64,000 nt of DNA from CAYMZZ01 sp044463125. GTDB lineage: Bacteria; Bacteroidota; Bacteroidia; Chitinophagales; Chitinophagaceae. The first letter of the stretch is position 1. Each line of letters starts with the position of its first letter. The notes under the pieces were generated by a model. It did no database searches and was not told the origin of the DNA. It saw only the letters and a list, made by a program, of their open reading frames with translations. A program made the translations under genes and the position numbers. Below are positions 1-9,500 of the stretch, piece after piece. The stretch covers positions 1 to 64,000 of the forward strand of contig JBIQMS010000008.1 of NCBI GenBank assembly GCA_044463125.1. Direction: 5' to 3'.

Positions 1-7
1 TTTTCTG

Positions 8-79
8 AACTCACGATTCACGCCTCACGCCTCACGTATCACAGCTCACGATTCACATATCACGCATCACGATTCATGC
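8..79. repeat. CACGNNT heptanucleotide array
   Basis: The stretch is built from 7-base words with a fixed CACG and a variable tail (CACGATT, CACGCCT, CACGTAT), with some decay. The same words recur at 26844-26978, 28048-28090 and 52485-52514. It lies downstream of the SGNH/GDPD gene. No coding signal is seen. Confidence 0.85.
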
Positions 80-83
80 CATC

Positions 84-121
84 AACAACCCGCTACCAAC
101 AACCCGCTCCTACGGAGCGGG
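84..121. repeat. AACCCGCTACC repeat with CCCGCTCC hairpin
   Basis: Two copies of AACCCGCT are followed by a hairpin with arm CCCGCTCC, loop TAC and arm GGAGCGGG at 103-121. A near copy with the same preceding AACCCGCTACC words is at 52536-52574, in the same position relative to the neighbouring arrays. It could act as a bidirectional terminator, but no U-tract is seen. Confidence 0.75.
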
Positions 122-170
122 GGCTGAACCCTGCACCACAAGCCTACTCGCTATTTGCAACAACCTTCTT

Positions 171-246
171 ACTACACCCTACTCTCTACTTCCTACTCCC
201 TACTCCCTACTTACTACTTACTACTTACTACTCCCTACTTCCTACT
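171..246. repeat. YNCTACT heptanucleotide array
   Basis: This is a tandem array of 7-base words such as CCCTACT, TCCTACT and TACTACT. It runs into the last codon of the SGNH/GDPD gene, whose TAG stop (complement of CTA at 242-244) is one of the array words. A shorter copy is at 52642-52676. Confidence 0.85.
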
Positions 247-1738
247 CAAAGTAATTCGCAAAATCAGTTATAATTCCATCCACCCCTAATTCTTTCAGGC
301 GCTTAATTTCTTCTTTTGTATTCACGGTCCAGGGAATCACTTTCATGCCTCTTTTGTGGCAGGCTTCCAGCAGCTCTTTTGTTACCAGCGAATAGTGCGG
401 ACTATAGCTGCCGGGTATATATCCAAGCTCTTTAAGTTGCTGCTCAAAGCTTCGCTTGTCGTTGCCGCCAATCAATACCGCCGTTTCCATTTCCGGATAT
501 TGCTGGTTCAGTATCTGCAGTGGGCGAAAATCGAATGATTGCAGGTAGCTGCGCTCTTCCAGCTTCCGGGAACGAATCACTTCCATCACTTTTTCCACCA
601 ATTCATGAATGGGCGGTTGTTTGCTGCCATCATAAGCAGGGCTTGCCTTCAGTTCAATATTATAAAAGATCACTTTCCCTTTGCGTCTCGCATAAGCATC
701 GCAGGAATCGATCAGCTCGCTCAACAATGGTTTGTAGGTGGCGATTTTTTCCTGCAAGGGAAATCCCGGATGATGCTTCAAGCCCACATCATATTTCCGG
801 ATGCTGTCGTAATTCATAGTGTACAGCAAATGTTTCTGTGCTTCCTTTGCCGTCAGCGAATCGCCCTGTGGCGTAAGGCTGAAATCCTGGTGAAAAAAAA
901 CATCGTGCGATACAACAACTTTTCTGTCCTTCGACATAACCACATCCAATTCCAGGGTATGCACACCCTCGTCAATAGCCCTGTACATGGAGGGAATGGT
1001 ATTCTCGGGCGAAAGTCCGCGTATTCCGCGGTGTCCTTCTTTATTAAATGCAGGATGCACAAAGCGCGTAGGCCTGGCGTGCTCCAGCACAAGGGGAATC
1101 CAATGTTGATAGCCATTGGCATTCAGGTGAAGACCATCATAGGTCAGGTTCTTATCCAAACGGCCATCCTTATCCAGAAAATGCGGGTATAGATCGATCA
1201 GAAATACACCTTCCTCTTTGGCTAATTTCTTTAAACCCTGATTTACCGCGTGAATTTTTTCATCCTGGTTGAAATGATTCTTTTTGGGAAATGTATTATT
1301 TACTGGCAAAAGGGTTTGCAGATAAATATAAGTGCTGGGCGATTCCTTTTTTATCCGCTGCACAATTTTCCGGTGATTCCGAAGAATAATATCCACCGGG
1401 ATATTACGTGCGATATCATTGATTCCGATCAGGATAAAGACTTTTGACGGCTGACCCTCTGTTACTTCATCCAGTCGCTCCAGCACACCAAATGTAATAT
1501 CGCCAGAGATTCCGCGATTACGTGCATGCGGCATCTGCAACAACTCATGCCATTCATTATAGTCGGTGATGCTATTTCCCAAAAAAATAACATCATGGGG
1601 TGAGTTCGCGAAATTACGGAACTGCGATACTTTGAACTCGTACTGACCGGGACGATAAGTACTGTCCCAGGAAGTTTTTTGCGCCTTCAGCGCAAAAGCC
1701 ATTAACAATAATGAAAATATTAGAAAGCCTCTCCTCAT
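242..1738 (-). CDS. Exported SGNH/GDSL hydrolase-GDPD fusion protein
   Basis: This is a predicted exported two-domain phospholipid-type hydrolase of about 498 residues. A signal peptide (about 1-19, ending ALKAQ) is followed by an SGNH/GDSL esterase domain with GNSI (about 54-57), GIND (105-108) and DGLH (Asp201/His204). A glycerophosphodiester phosphodiesterase domain follows with HRG (236-238), PENT near 245, ELD near 263-265 and SHD near 278. The family chemistry would be deacylation plus cleavage of a glycerophosphodiester to glycerol-3-phosphate. The ATG at 1738 is chosen because it begins the signal peptide; the longer frame to 1828 would overlap the upstream gene. It is the last gene of the minus-strand SusCD cluster, 46 bases after the metallophosphoesterase. 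The substrate is not shown by the sequence. Confidence 0.9.
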   Translation of the reverse strand: MRRGFLIFSLLLMAFALKAQKTSWDSTYRPGQYEFKVSQFRNFANSPHDVIFLGNSITDYNEWHELLQMPHARNRGISGDITFGVLERLDEVTEGQPSKVFILIGINDIARNIPVDIILRNHRKIVQRIKKESPSTYIYLQTLLPVNNTFPKKNHFNQDEKIHAVNQGLKKLAKEEGVFLIDLYPHFLDKDGRLDKNLTYDGLHLNANGYQHWIPLVLEHARPTRFVHPAFNKEGHRGIRGLSPENTIPSMYRAIDEGVHTLELDVVMSKDRKVVVSHDVFFHQDFSLTPQGDSLTAKEAQKHLLYTMNYDSIRKYDVGLKHHPGFPLQEKIATYKPLLSELIDSCDAYARRKGKVIFYNIELKASPAYDGSKQPPIHELVEKVMEVIRSRKLEERSYLQSFDFRPLQILNQQYPEMETAVLIGGNDKRSFEQQLKELGYIPGSYSPHYSLVTKELLEACHKRGMKVIPWTVNTKEEIKRLKELGVDGIITDFANYFE

Positions 1739-1784
1739 GCTTAACCTGATTTGTAAAGTGAGAAAGATAAATGTTTTCATCCAC

Positions 1785-3353
1785 TTATTGCACCCTGAAG
1801 GATTGTTTTGACTGGAATGTACGACCAAACATATCTGTCGCTCTCACTTCCACCTGGTGTTCTCCTTTCGATAAATTACGTGGAAATGTAGCTTTCCAAA
1901 GGTGTGTGGAGTTTTCCGGAAGACTGGGTCTTCTTTTGCCGGGCAGCGTTTCAGAAAAATCCCAGTTCACCAATGCCGCGATATAGTTGGGATCATAATT
2001 TTTCTCGAAATTCATTTTCCTCCATTTGCCACCATCAATCCGGAACTCCACTTTGCTATCCTGATAACCCATAAAGAAATTGGCATAAATGGCGGAGGAT
2101 CCCGGGCGGATGCCATTGATGGCTTTGGGAGCATAGATCGCGATCTGGTAATCGGCAGGCTTACCTGCCACTTTGTAATCAATCACATATTGATTGCCTT
2201 TGAAATGGATAAATGCATAACCCTTGGGGGTACCATCGCGCATGGTGGAAACGGGAACCTGCTTTTCATTCAAGGCGCCGGAATACCAGTCGCCTGATGT
2301 AGTACCTGCATTAAACTCATGGTGTGGTTTCTCACCCAACCATCCTTCTTTTTTCGTAAAAAAATCCTGCCGCTGCAAATGCGTATGTGCCGACAGGGAT
2401 AAAGTATTGGGATAGTCCTTCAGCAAGCTAAACAAACGGCTACGATGTTCCAGGTTAAACGACTGTCCATTGCTTTGCAGGGGAATATGAAAAGCCAGCA
2501 CAATCAGTTTATCTTTTGGTACGAGCTTCAAATCGTTTTCGATAAAGCGAAGTTGCGTTTCGCGGAAACCACCCCAGTAGCTTTCGCCATCACGGGGATC
2601 CGGATAAAGGATATCATCCAGAATAATAAAATGAACATCGCCGTAATTGAATGAATAATTGGCGGGACCAAAATTTCGTTCAAAGGTTTCATCGCTCAAC
2701 GAATCATGCTTCGCCTCGTAGTTCATATCGTGATTACCCATTACGTTGAACCAGGGTATCCCGATTTTTTGTGTAGCCTTTATATAAGGGTCATGCAGGG
2801 TGAGCATATCTCCCACCAGGTCGCCGAGGCTAAGGCCAAAGCGGGCATTCACGCCCCCTTCCAGTTCAGCCACTATGCCTTTGGCATAATGATCCACTTC
2901 TTCCTGCGAATAAGGTTGCGGATCACCAAAAAGCAGCGTGGTGAAATCCTTATCGTCATTCGCCGGCTGTAGGGCAAAGTCAACGGATTTAGGCAGAGGC
3001 CCCGTTGGCTTCACGCCTTCATACTTGAAATTTTCGGGTGAGCCATTGGGCTTATGCCGGTAATAAAACTGCGGGAGTTGCTGCTCGTTTACGGGCAGTG
3101 CATAAGCAGCCGGCTTGATCACAAAAATGATATTGTCGTCCGAAACAGGAAGGCTATAGCTTCCCTTCGCATCCGTACTCACCACCAATTCTCCATTCGA
3201 AACACCCACACCACCAAGGCCTTTCTCCTTCCGATCCATTTTGCCATTCCCGTTCAGGTCTTCGAATACAATGCCCTTCACGGTTTGTTGGCTAAAAGCA
3301 GCATAGCTGGCAAGGGCCAGTCCCAAAAACAAAACGCTTTTCTTAAGTACCAT
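1785..3353 (-). CDS. Exported calcineurin-like metallophosphoesterase
   Basis: The product is a predicted exported phosphoesterase of about 522 residues. A signal peptide ends near AFSQ (about 22). An N-terminal beta-sandwich-like region carries an SdrD-B-style DLNGNGKMD motif (about 33-41). The catalytic domain shows FGDPQ (about 142-146), GDLVGD (177-182), GNHD (206-209), AFH (287-289) and AHTH (322-325), the usual dimetal ligands. A C-terminal beta domain follows. The organisation resembles Bacteroidota phosphoesterases with MetallophosN/MetallophosC domains. The ATG at 3353 starts the signal peptide; the frame is open to 3425, but that would run through the terminator palindrome. It lies between the DUF5689 lipoprotein and the SGNH/GDPD fusion, which points to joint phosphodiester or phosphomonoester breakdown. 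Confidence 0.9.
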   Translation of the reverse strand: MVLKKSVLFLGLALASYAAFSQQTVKGIVFEDLNGNGKMDRKEKGLGGVGVSNGELVVSTDAKGSYSLPVSDDNIIFVIKPAAYALPVNEQQLPQFYYRHKPNGSPENFKYEGVKPTGPLPKSVDFALQPANDDKDFTTLLFGDPQPYSQEEVDHYAKGIVAELEGGVNARFGLSLGDLVGDMLTLHDPYIKATQKIGIPWFNVMGNHDMNYEAKHDSLSDETFERNFGPANYSFNYGDVHFIILDDILYPDPRDGESYWGGFRETQLRFIENDLKLVPKDKLIVLAFHIPLQSNGQSFNLEHRSRLFSLLKDYPNTLSLSAHTHLQRQDFFTKKEGWLGEKPHHEFNAGTTSGDWYSGALNEKQVPVSTMRDGTPKGYAFIHFKGNQYVIDYKVAGKPADYQIAIYAPKAINGIRPGSSAIYANFFMGYQDSKVEFRIDGGKWRKMNFEKNYDPNYIAALVNWDFSETLPGKRRPSLPENSTHLWKATFPRNLSKGEHQVEVRATDMFGRTFQSKQSFRVQ

Positions 3354-3395
3354 TTCAATTACTGATTTGAGATTGATAAGCTTTCTACTGAATAC

Positions 3396-3437
3396 ATTTT
3401 TCAGCGGGTGGAACAATTGTTCCACCCGCTGAAAAAT
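3396..3437. terminator. Perfect 42-bp palindrome, probable bidirectional terminator
   Basis: A perfect palindrome with no unpaired centre (central CAATTG). It has a GC-rich stem (CAGCGGGTGG) flanked by A/T runs on both sides. It begins at the stop codon of the DUF5689 gene and sits 43 bases before the metallophosphoesterase start. It should terminate or attenuate SusCD-DUF5689 transcripts before the two hydrolases. Confidence 0.85.
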
Positions 3438-4972
3438 CAGAACACAATCTTGGTGCTCTCCGCATTTTCGATAGCCGACAAAGGCGAATCCTTTTCCAGT
3501 TTCACATTGGTTTGTGAACGGGCCTTGGTCCAGCGGCCCAGCGTGATATTGTATTCACCACCCAGGAACTGAAAGAAACCCTGGTTGGACGGCGTGGGAT
3601 ACACCAGGCAAATAGTATTGGTACCCTGGCGATAAAAAGGCTGATCCTCGAGTGTGATGGGATTCTTGACATCATACCAATCCGTATTGGCAATGCGATA
3701 GCCACGGGCGGGCGGGCCTGCATTGAAGATGTTTCCTCCTGTCGCCACAAAAATTACATCCACCGGTTTGGTTTCGCCTGTTATATTGGTGCCTTCAAAT
3801 ACTGCCACTCCGGATGCGTTGCCACTATTGGCAAACAGGCCTCCGGTCTGGTTACCGAAACCATCCCCCGGGGTGTTGGTATAATTGAAGGAGCGAATCC
3901 AATTAACATCCGCAATGCTGGTAGAACCAGAACCGTTGATTTCCTTACCCGAGCCACCTACGTAAAAATAAGTTCCCTTCGCCGCCGTTCCGGATGTGAG
4001 ATCGAATTTGTAAGTACGCATACCACCGGTTGCCCAACCATCTACCGGCACGCCGGTAGGTGTGGAGGCATTGGCATTATTAGTAGCCACTACTGAGAAA
4101 GGCGTCACAGAAAAGTCGATATCCCGCGTAGCCAGCAGTTGTATATACTCGTAATTACCATCGCCGCCAATAACGTCGGAGATAAATCCGCTCACGATTA
4201 CCGGAGGTATTTCAATCACCGAACTCAGCACCGTGATATCATCCTGTTTGCGAATGCGGAATTGGGGTCCCTCAACTGGTGCATTATCGGATTCCACATT
4301 AAAAAAGATACCATAATAGTTGGCATTGAAAGGAAGCGGGTCATTGGCAAATGTCGCATCACTCTCGGTAAACAAGGTAATTTCACCAAATCCGTCATTC
4401 AGCACCTTGTTGCCGGCAAAAACATCGGTAGGAGCCGGCAATGGATTGAACCCACCTTTCACAATCACACACAACACGCTTTCATAAGTATCTGGCGATG
4501 CCAGAACCTGGGCCGTTGTCACGCGGTTAAGCGGAATGGGGCGTCCGGTAGCATGTCTTTCCACATTCGCTTCAGCAATATTGGTTATCTGCAAAATGCC
4601 ATCATTGCGGGTAAGCACGCCACCCACCAGGTTGATGCTTACTGAATCGCCGGGCTGATAATTGGCCGCAGCCGCGCCAATATTGATGGAAATACCGCGG
4701 CTCTTACCCAGACGGCGGTTGTCCTGAACAATCAATAAACCTTCCGGAAGATTATTTCCCGAATGATCCGACACCACCAGTCCGGTATACTTGGTAGCAC
4801 CAAACATCATTTCGCTTGTAAGCGTTACATCATTCCCCTGATAGAGGCTGCGCAGATCGAGCGCACCAATGAATTCGCTCAGCTTATGACCGGGATAGTT
4901 TCCGTCTTTATCGCAACCACCCATCGTCAGCAGCAGCGCCAAAAGGGATACTATTGATATTATTTTTTTCAT
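3437..4972 (-). CDS. DUF5689-type exported lipoprotein
   Basis: This is a predicted lipoprotein of 511 residues with a lipobox ending at Cys20 (TMGGC). The first half resembles the DUF5689 (OB-like) region of lipoproteins coded next to SusCD pairs: a repeated pattern of 'ATGRPIPLNRVTTAQ' type followed by an 'FGEITLFTES' strand. The second half is a beta-rich region with many Gly, Asn and Thr and no motif I recognise. It follows susD by 46 bases on the same strand and ends in the palindrome at 3396-3437. It probably acts as a surface accessory binding protein or hydrolase subunit for the SusCD system. The function is not established, and the family assignment is from memory of the pattern. Confidence 0.75.
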   Translation of the reverse strand: MKKIISIVSLLALLLTMGGCDKDGNYPGHKLSEFIGALDLRSLYQGNDVTLTSEMMFGATKYTGLVVSDHSGNNLPEGLLIVQDNRRLGKSRGISINIGAAAANYQPGDSVSINLVGGVLTRNDGILQITNIAEANVERHATGRPIPLNRVTTAQVLASPDTYESVLCVIVKGGFNPLPAPTDVFAGNKVLNDGFGEITLFTESDATFANDPLPFNANYYGIFFNVESDNAPVEGPQFRIRKQDDITVLSSVIEIPPVIVSGFISDVIGGDGNYEYIQLLATRDIDFSVTPFSVVATNNANASTPTGVPVDGWATGGMRTYKFDLTSGTAAKGTYFYVGGSGKEINGSGSTSIADVNWIRSFNYTNTPGDGFGNQTGGLFANSGNASGVAVFEGTNITGETKPVDVIFVATGGNIFNAGPPARGYRIANTDWYDVKNPITLEDQPFYRQGTNTICLVYPTPSNQGFFQFLGGEYNITLGRWTKARSQTNVKLEKDSPLSAIENAESTKIVF

Positions 4973-5018
4973 GCTTCTCTGTTTGAAGTTCGATTTCAGT
5001 TTTGATTCTTACTGTCGG

Positions 5019-6557
5019 TTAGTCGGGCTTTTGCCACCAAACCTGTGTTGAGATCTGATCAGGTCCCTGTGCTTCTACCGCCAAACGGTAGTTGGTAGGG
5101 TTGGCCGACTGCACATAAATGGGATATACCATCCGCGCAGGCATCACGCCGTTGTTGGCCAGGCCATTGCCTTGCGGCAAAATGGGAAATCCCGTGCGGC
5201 GATATTCAAACCATTGTTGCTGATCGTTCAGGAACAATGCGTAGTATTTCTGCAAATGCAGGCGGTTCATCTTGTCTTCAAAAGGAAGTGTGTCATCCCA
5301 TTCAATATCCGCGGCCGTCAGGTGCGACTCAATAGTCATGGGTGCTATAGGCCAGGTCGGCAGCCATTGCTGAATGCTGGCCAGTGATCCCTCATTGTAG
5401 AGAGTACCCGCATCGCCACTGATCCAGCCCTTTACAGCCGCTTCACAAAGAATAAACTTCACTTCGGAAAAACTGAGCATGATACCCGTCATAGGATCTG
5501 TTTGCAGACTTACGGGAGAAGAGTTGGAATAGAAATAGCAGCGCTTCACAAAACCGCTACCAGGCGCATAGCCACTGGGTACGCCAACAAATGAACCCGA
5601 TGAAGGAGCAATACCCCAACGATTGATACCACTGGTTCCCCAGTTGGGAATATCAATACGGGGATCATTCCAGTTAACGAGGTTATCTATAAAGAAGGAG
5701 CATATGGCAGGATCGCGAAAATCCTGCTCCCTTACGCCATTGTAAGGCGATACATAGGGTCCTGTACCCACCCAGCGCAAAATAGCCGACTCATCTACGT
5801 GATTGATGATGGGATAATAAGCGCTATTGGTCTCCACGATCTCCTGCATCTTGCTGATACAAAACTGCTGAACTTCCTGCTTGTTGCTGATGCGGAGCAG
5901 TAATCGGAGATAGAGGGAATTACCAAACTTGCGCCAGCGGGAAATATTTCCGTAATAAACCGGATCACTCTGAGCTGCTATACCCGGTGCCCCCGACGAC
6001 AACAACTCATTGGCCTCTTCCAGCATGGCAAATATTCCCATATAAATTTCCTTCTGCCTGTCGAAGCGCGGCTCATAAATGGCGCTATCCCTCGCTTTGT
6101 TGGACTGAAAGAAAGGAATATCGCCATATGTATCCGTCAGGATGGAATAAGCCCAGCTCTGGCAGATCAACGAAATAGCCATATAAGAGCGATTGTAAGC
6201 GGGACTGGTACTATCTCCCGCAATCAGGTAGATATCCTTGAAATTGGTGAGCTGGGAATAAAGTCCATTGTACAGGTAGTCCGACCAGTTGGCGCGGAAA
6301 TCATAGCGAAATACCTGGCCTTCTGATTCACTCATATTCACCGTTACCTGCATCAACTCGTTATTGAAGTTGCGGTTCCGCAACTGCGTTACGGTAAGCG
6401 CATCTACCAATGCCGGTGCCAGCAACTGCTCCGGCAGCGCATCCGGTGTATCATTGGGATCCGTGTTGATTTCCTCAAAGTCTTTCGTGCAGGATAGTGT
6501 CAACAGGAGCAGAAAGAATAAGGAAATACGGCCGGGATGAAAAATTCTCTTGTTCAT
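5019..6557 (-). CDS. SusD/RagB-family outer-membrane lipoprotein
   Basis: The product is a 512-residue surface lipoprotein, predicted to be the nutrient-binding lid of the SusC channel. The lipobox ends at Cys23 (LTLSC), followed by the typical 'FEEINTDPN' segment. It is rich in Trp/Tyr and helical (TPR-like), matching the SusD-like subfamily named 'nutrient-binding outer membrane lipoprotein'. The C-terminal half carries the usual 'FILCEAAVKGW' and 'QKYYALFLNDQQQWFEYRRTG'-like helices. It starts 12 bases after the susC stop, so the two are co-transcribed. Neighbouring phosphoesterases suggest a phosphate-ester ligand rather than a plain glycan, which is inference. Confidence 0.92.
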   Translation of the reverse strand: MNKRIFHPGRISLFFLLLLTLSCTKDFEEINTDPNDTPDALPEQLLAPALVDALTVTQLRNRNFNNELMQVTVNMSESEGQVFRYDFRANWSDYLYNGLYSQLTNFKDIYLIAGDSTSPAYNRSYMAISLICQSWAYSILTDTYGDIPFFQSNKARDSAIYEPRFDRQKEIYMGIFAMLEEANELLSSGAPGIAAQSDPVYYGNISRWRKFGNSLYLRLLLRISNKQEVQQFCISKMQEIVETNSAYYPIINHVDESAILRWVGTGPYVSPYNGVREQDFRDPAICSFFIDNLVNWNDPRIDIPNWGTSGINRWGIAPSSGSFVGVPSGYAPGSGFVKRCYFYSNSSPVSLQTDPMTGIMLSFSEVKFILCEAAVKGWISGDAGTLYNEGSLASIQQWLPTWPIAPMTIESHLTAADIEWDDTLPFEDKMNRLHLQKYYALFLNDQQQWFEYRRTGFPILPQGNGLANNGVMPARMVYPIYVQSANPTNYRLAVEAQGPDQISTQVWWQKPD

Positions 6558-6569
6558 AGTATAGTAAGT

Positions 6570-9500
6570 TTAGAGGCCAATCAATAAGTTAACGCCGATG
6601 GTACGCGATGAAGGGAACTGCGCGATTTCAAAGCCCCGCACGATATCGGAACCGGTAAGCGTTCCAAATTCCGGATCAAATGCAGGCCAGGCCGACCAGA
6701 TAAACAGGTTCCTTCCATACAAACCAATATTGGCACGCTGTAAACCCAGCTTCTTGCAGAGCTTGGGACTGAAACTGTAGTCAAGCCTTGCTTCACGGAA
6801 CTTGATGAAGTCGGTACTGAATGTATTACCCTCTGCATTGTCGTATCCCATATGCGAGCGATAGTATTCATCGATATCGGTTGCTACAGTGGTATTGGGT
6901 ATATACTTGTTGGTGGCAGCATCCCATACCACGCCGTTGCCAATAATACCGTTGTAGCGACCCGGCAGGGTTTTGGTCAGTTTGCCCTGCTCGGCAAGCT
7001 TATAGTGCGTCAGTGAATGGCCTACCCCGCCCACCTGCGCATCAAAGAGCAGGTGCAGTCTGAATTGCTTATAGCTAAAGCTGTTGGTGAAGCCTATTCT
7101 AAACTTGGGAATGGTGTTGCCCAGGTATTTTACGTTCGGGTCCACCAGTGCTACACCCGTTTGGGGATCGTAAACAATCTGGCCATCGGGAGCTCGCACA
7201 TAACCCCTGCCGTATAAATCACCCAATCCTCCACCTACCATCGCCACAATCTGTCCGCCGCCTACAGGACGTGCCTGCAGAATAATGGAGCTGTCGCCCA
7301 GTTGCTTGATCTCATTATGATTGGTAGAGAATACTACACCCGTTGTCCACTTGAATCCGGATTTGGTGGTTACCGGCTTGGCGTTGATAGAAATTTCTAA
7401 ACCCCGATTCACCACTTTACCAATATTGGTCACGAGCCGGTCGAATCCGGAAGCACGATCCAGTTTACGTTCCAGTATCTGGTTCTGCCCAATACTATGA
7501 TAAACCGCCACATCCACATCCACTTTGTTGCGGAAGAGCCGGAGCGTGGTACCCAATTCATAGCTGGTGGAGCTAAATGACCTTAAATCAGGATTGGCCA
7601 GCAGGGCAGGATTCTGCAAACCGCCGCTATACAATCCGCCCGATGGAGCCGTATAATCGAATGAGGTACGATAGGGAACCGTACTACCTCCCCCTACGGT
7701 GGCTACTGAGAAACGCAATTTGGCATAATCGATAGCCGCAGGCATCTTCATCACTTCCGAAGCTATAAAGCTAAAGTTGGCGGAAGGATAAAAGAAACCC
7801 GCATTATCCGAACGGAATGGAGTAGCCAGGGTACTGTTCCAGTCCTGGCGGCCGGTAAAATCGGCAAAAAGAAAATTCTTATAGCCAAAAGTCAGCAACG
7901 CATAAAAGCTGTTGATAGCGTATTTACTCTTGAAAGGAAGTGTAACGAGCGGACCGGCGGCATTCGCCATTTGGTAGAGCCCGGGATATACTAATGAGTC
8001 GGCACGCACTTCATCGCGATTATAGTTGTTGCGTAAAGCACTACCACCCACGGTTGCTGAAAAATCGAAATCGTTGTTGATCTGCTTTGCGTATTTCAAC
8101 AGGAAATCGGTGCTCAGTTCCTGCGCAAAAATATTCTGTGTTCGGTAGCTGCCTTTGCGGTAGCGTGAACCCGCATCATAGGGCCTTTCCTGTGCACGCT
8201 GGTCATAACTCATGTCCATGGAGCCACGCACCATCAGGCTGAGTTCTTTGGTGAACTGATAGGTTGCCGAAAAACTTCCCGTAACGCCATGCCGGTTGGT
8301 CCGGTTGATGAACTCATTAACGATAGCATAAGGGTTTTCGGGGAATGAGCTGAAGGGATACTGAATCGCTCTTTGGGTTTGCCCCAGCTTCCAGTAATTC
8401 TTCAGCCAGTTCACATCCGCATTGGGTTGCCAGAAGATGTACCAGTACATCAGCGATTGGTTACCATAACCCGATCCGGGCAGGTTATCACTCCATTTAT
8501 TGCTATAGTTGATCTTGGCTACTACCTGCAGCTTTTCATTAATTTTCGAGTTCACCGACATCGCTACTGAATTTCGGCTATAACCCGTATTAGGAACGAT
8601 CCAGGTATTTTTCACATTGGTAAAAGAGAAGCGGGCTGTTGTTTTGTCGGTACCACCATCCAGGGTTACGGTATTGGTCAGCGTCTTGCCATCTTCAAAA
8701 AAATCCTTTCCCATATTGGGATAAGCTACCCACGGTGTACGTTCTGTTCCCCGGGTTTGGGTCACGGGATCGTATTGATAAAACATTTGACCGTTGAAGC
8801 GAGGACCATAAGCTGAACTGGTGGCACTGGTGCTGGGGCCATCGGGGCCTGCACCAAAGCTGTAATAATCGGAACCGCCCAGACCCTGGCCGTATTCGTA
8901 TTGCAGATCGGGCCAGCGGTTGATTTGGTCAATGCCGAAATTGGAATTGACCGTTACACCCAATCCTTTACGTTTGCGACTGGAGCCCGATTTGGTCGTG
9001 ATCATAATGGCGCCATTCGCACCACGCTCTCCATAGAGGGCGGCTGCGCCAGGACCTTTCAATACGGTTACCGTTTCAATGTCTTCAGGGTTGATATCGT
9101 TGAGGCCAGTACCATAATCGGCTGGCATATTATCACTTCCGGTTCCATACACATCTTCACCGCTGATGCCTGTTCGCACACCACTACTATTGTTGATCAC
9201 CACACCATCTACTACTATCAGTGCTTCGTTGTTGCCGGTAATATTACTTTCGCCTCGCAGAATTATTTTGTTAGATCCGGTGGGGCCCGCTCCGGAACGC
9301 AGCAGGTTCAAACCCGCCACTTTTCCGGAAAGTGCATCCGTCCAGTTGCCCGAAAGCGCTTCGGTAAGTTCTTCGCCCTTTACGGTGCTGGTGGCATAGC
9401 CAAGCGCACGCTCTTCGCGCTTAATACCGAGCGCCGTTACCACTACGGCTTCCATTTCCTGTGCCGACTCTACCAGGTTGATGGTAATATTGTTTCTGGT

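Noticed and set aside
76..273. 65-codon plus-strand frame at the left end
   Set aside because: It is made of the CCGCTCC and CTACT repeats and overlaps the end of the SGNH/GDPD gene.
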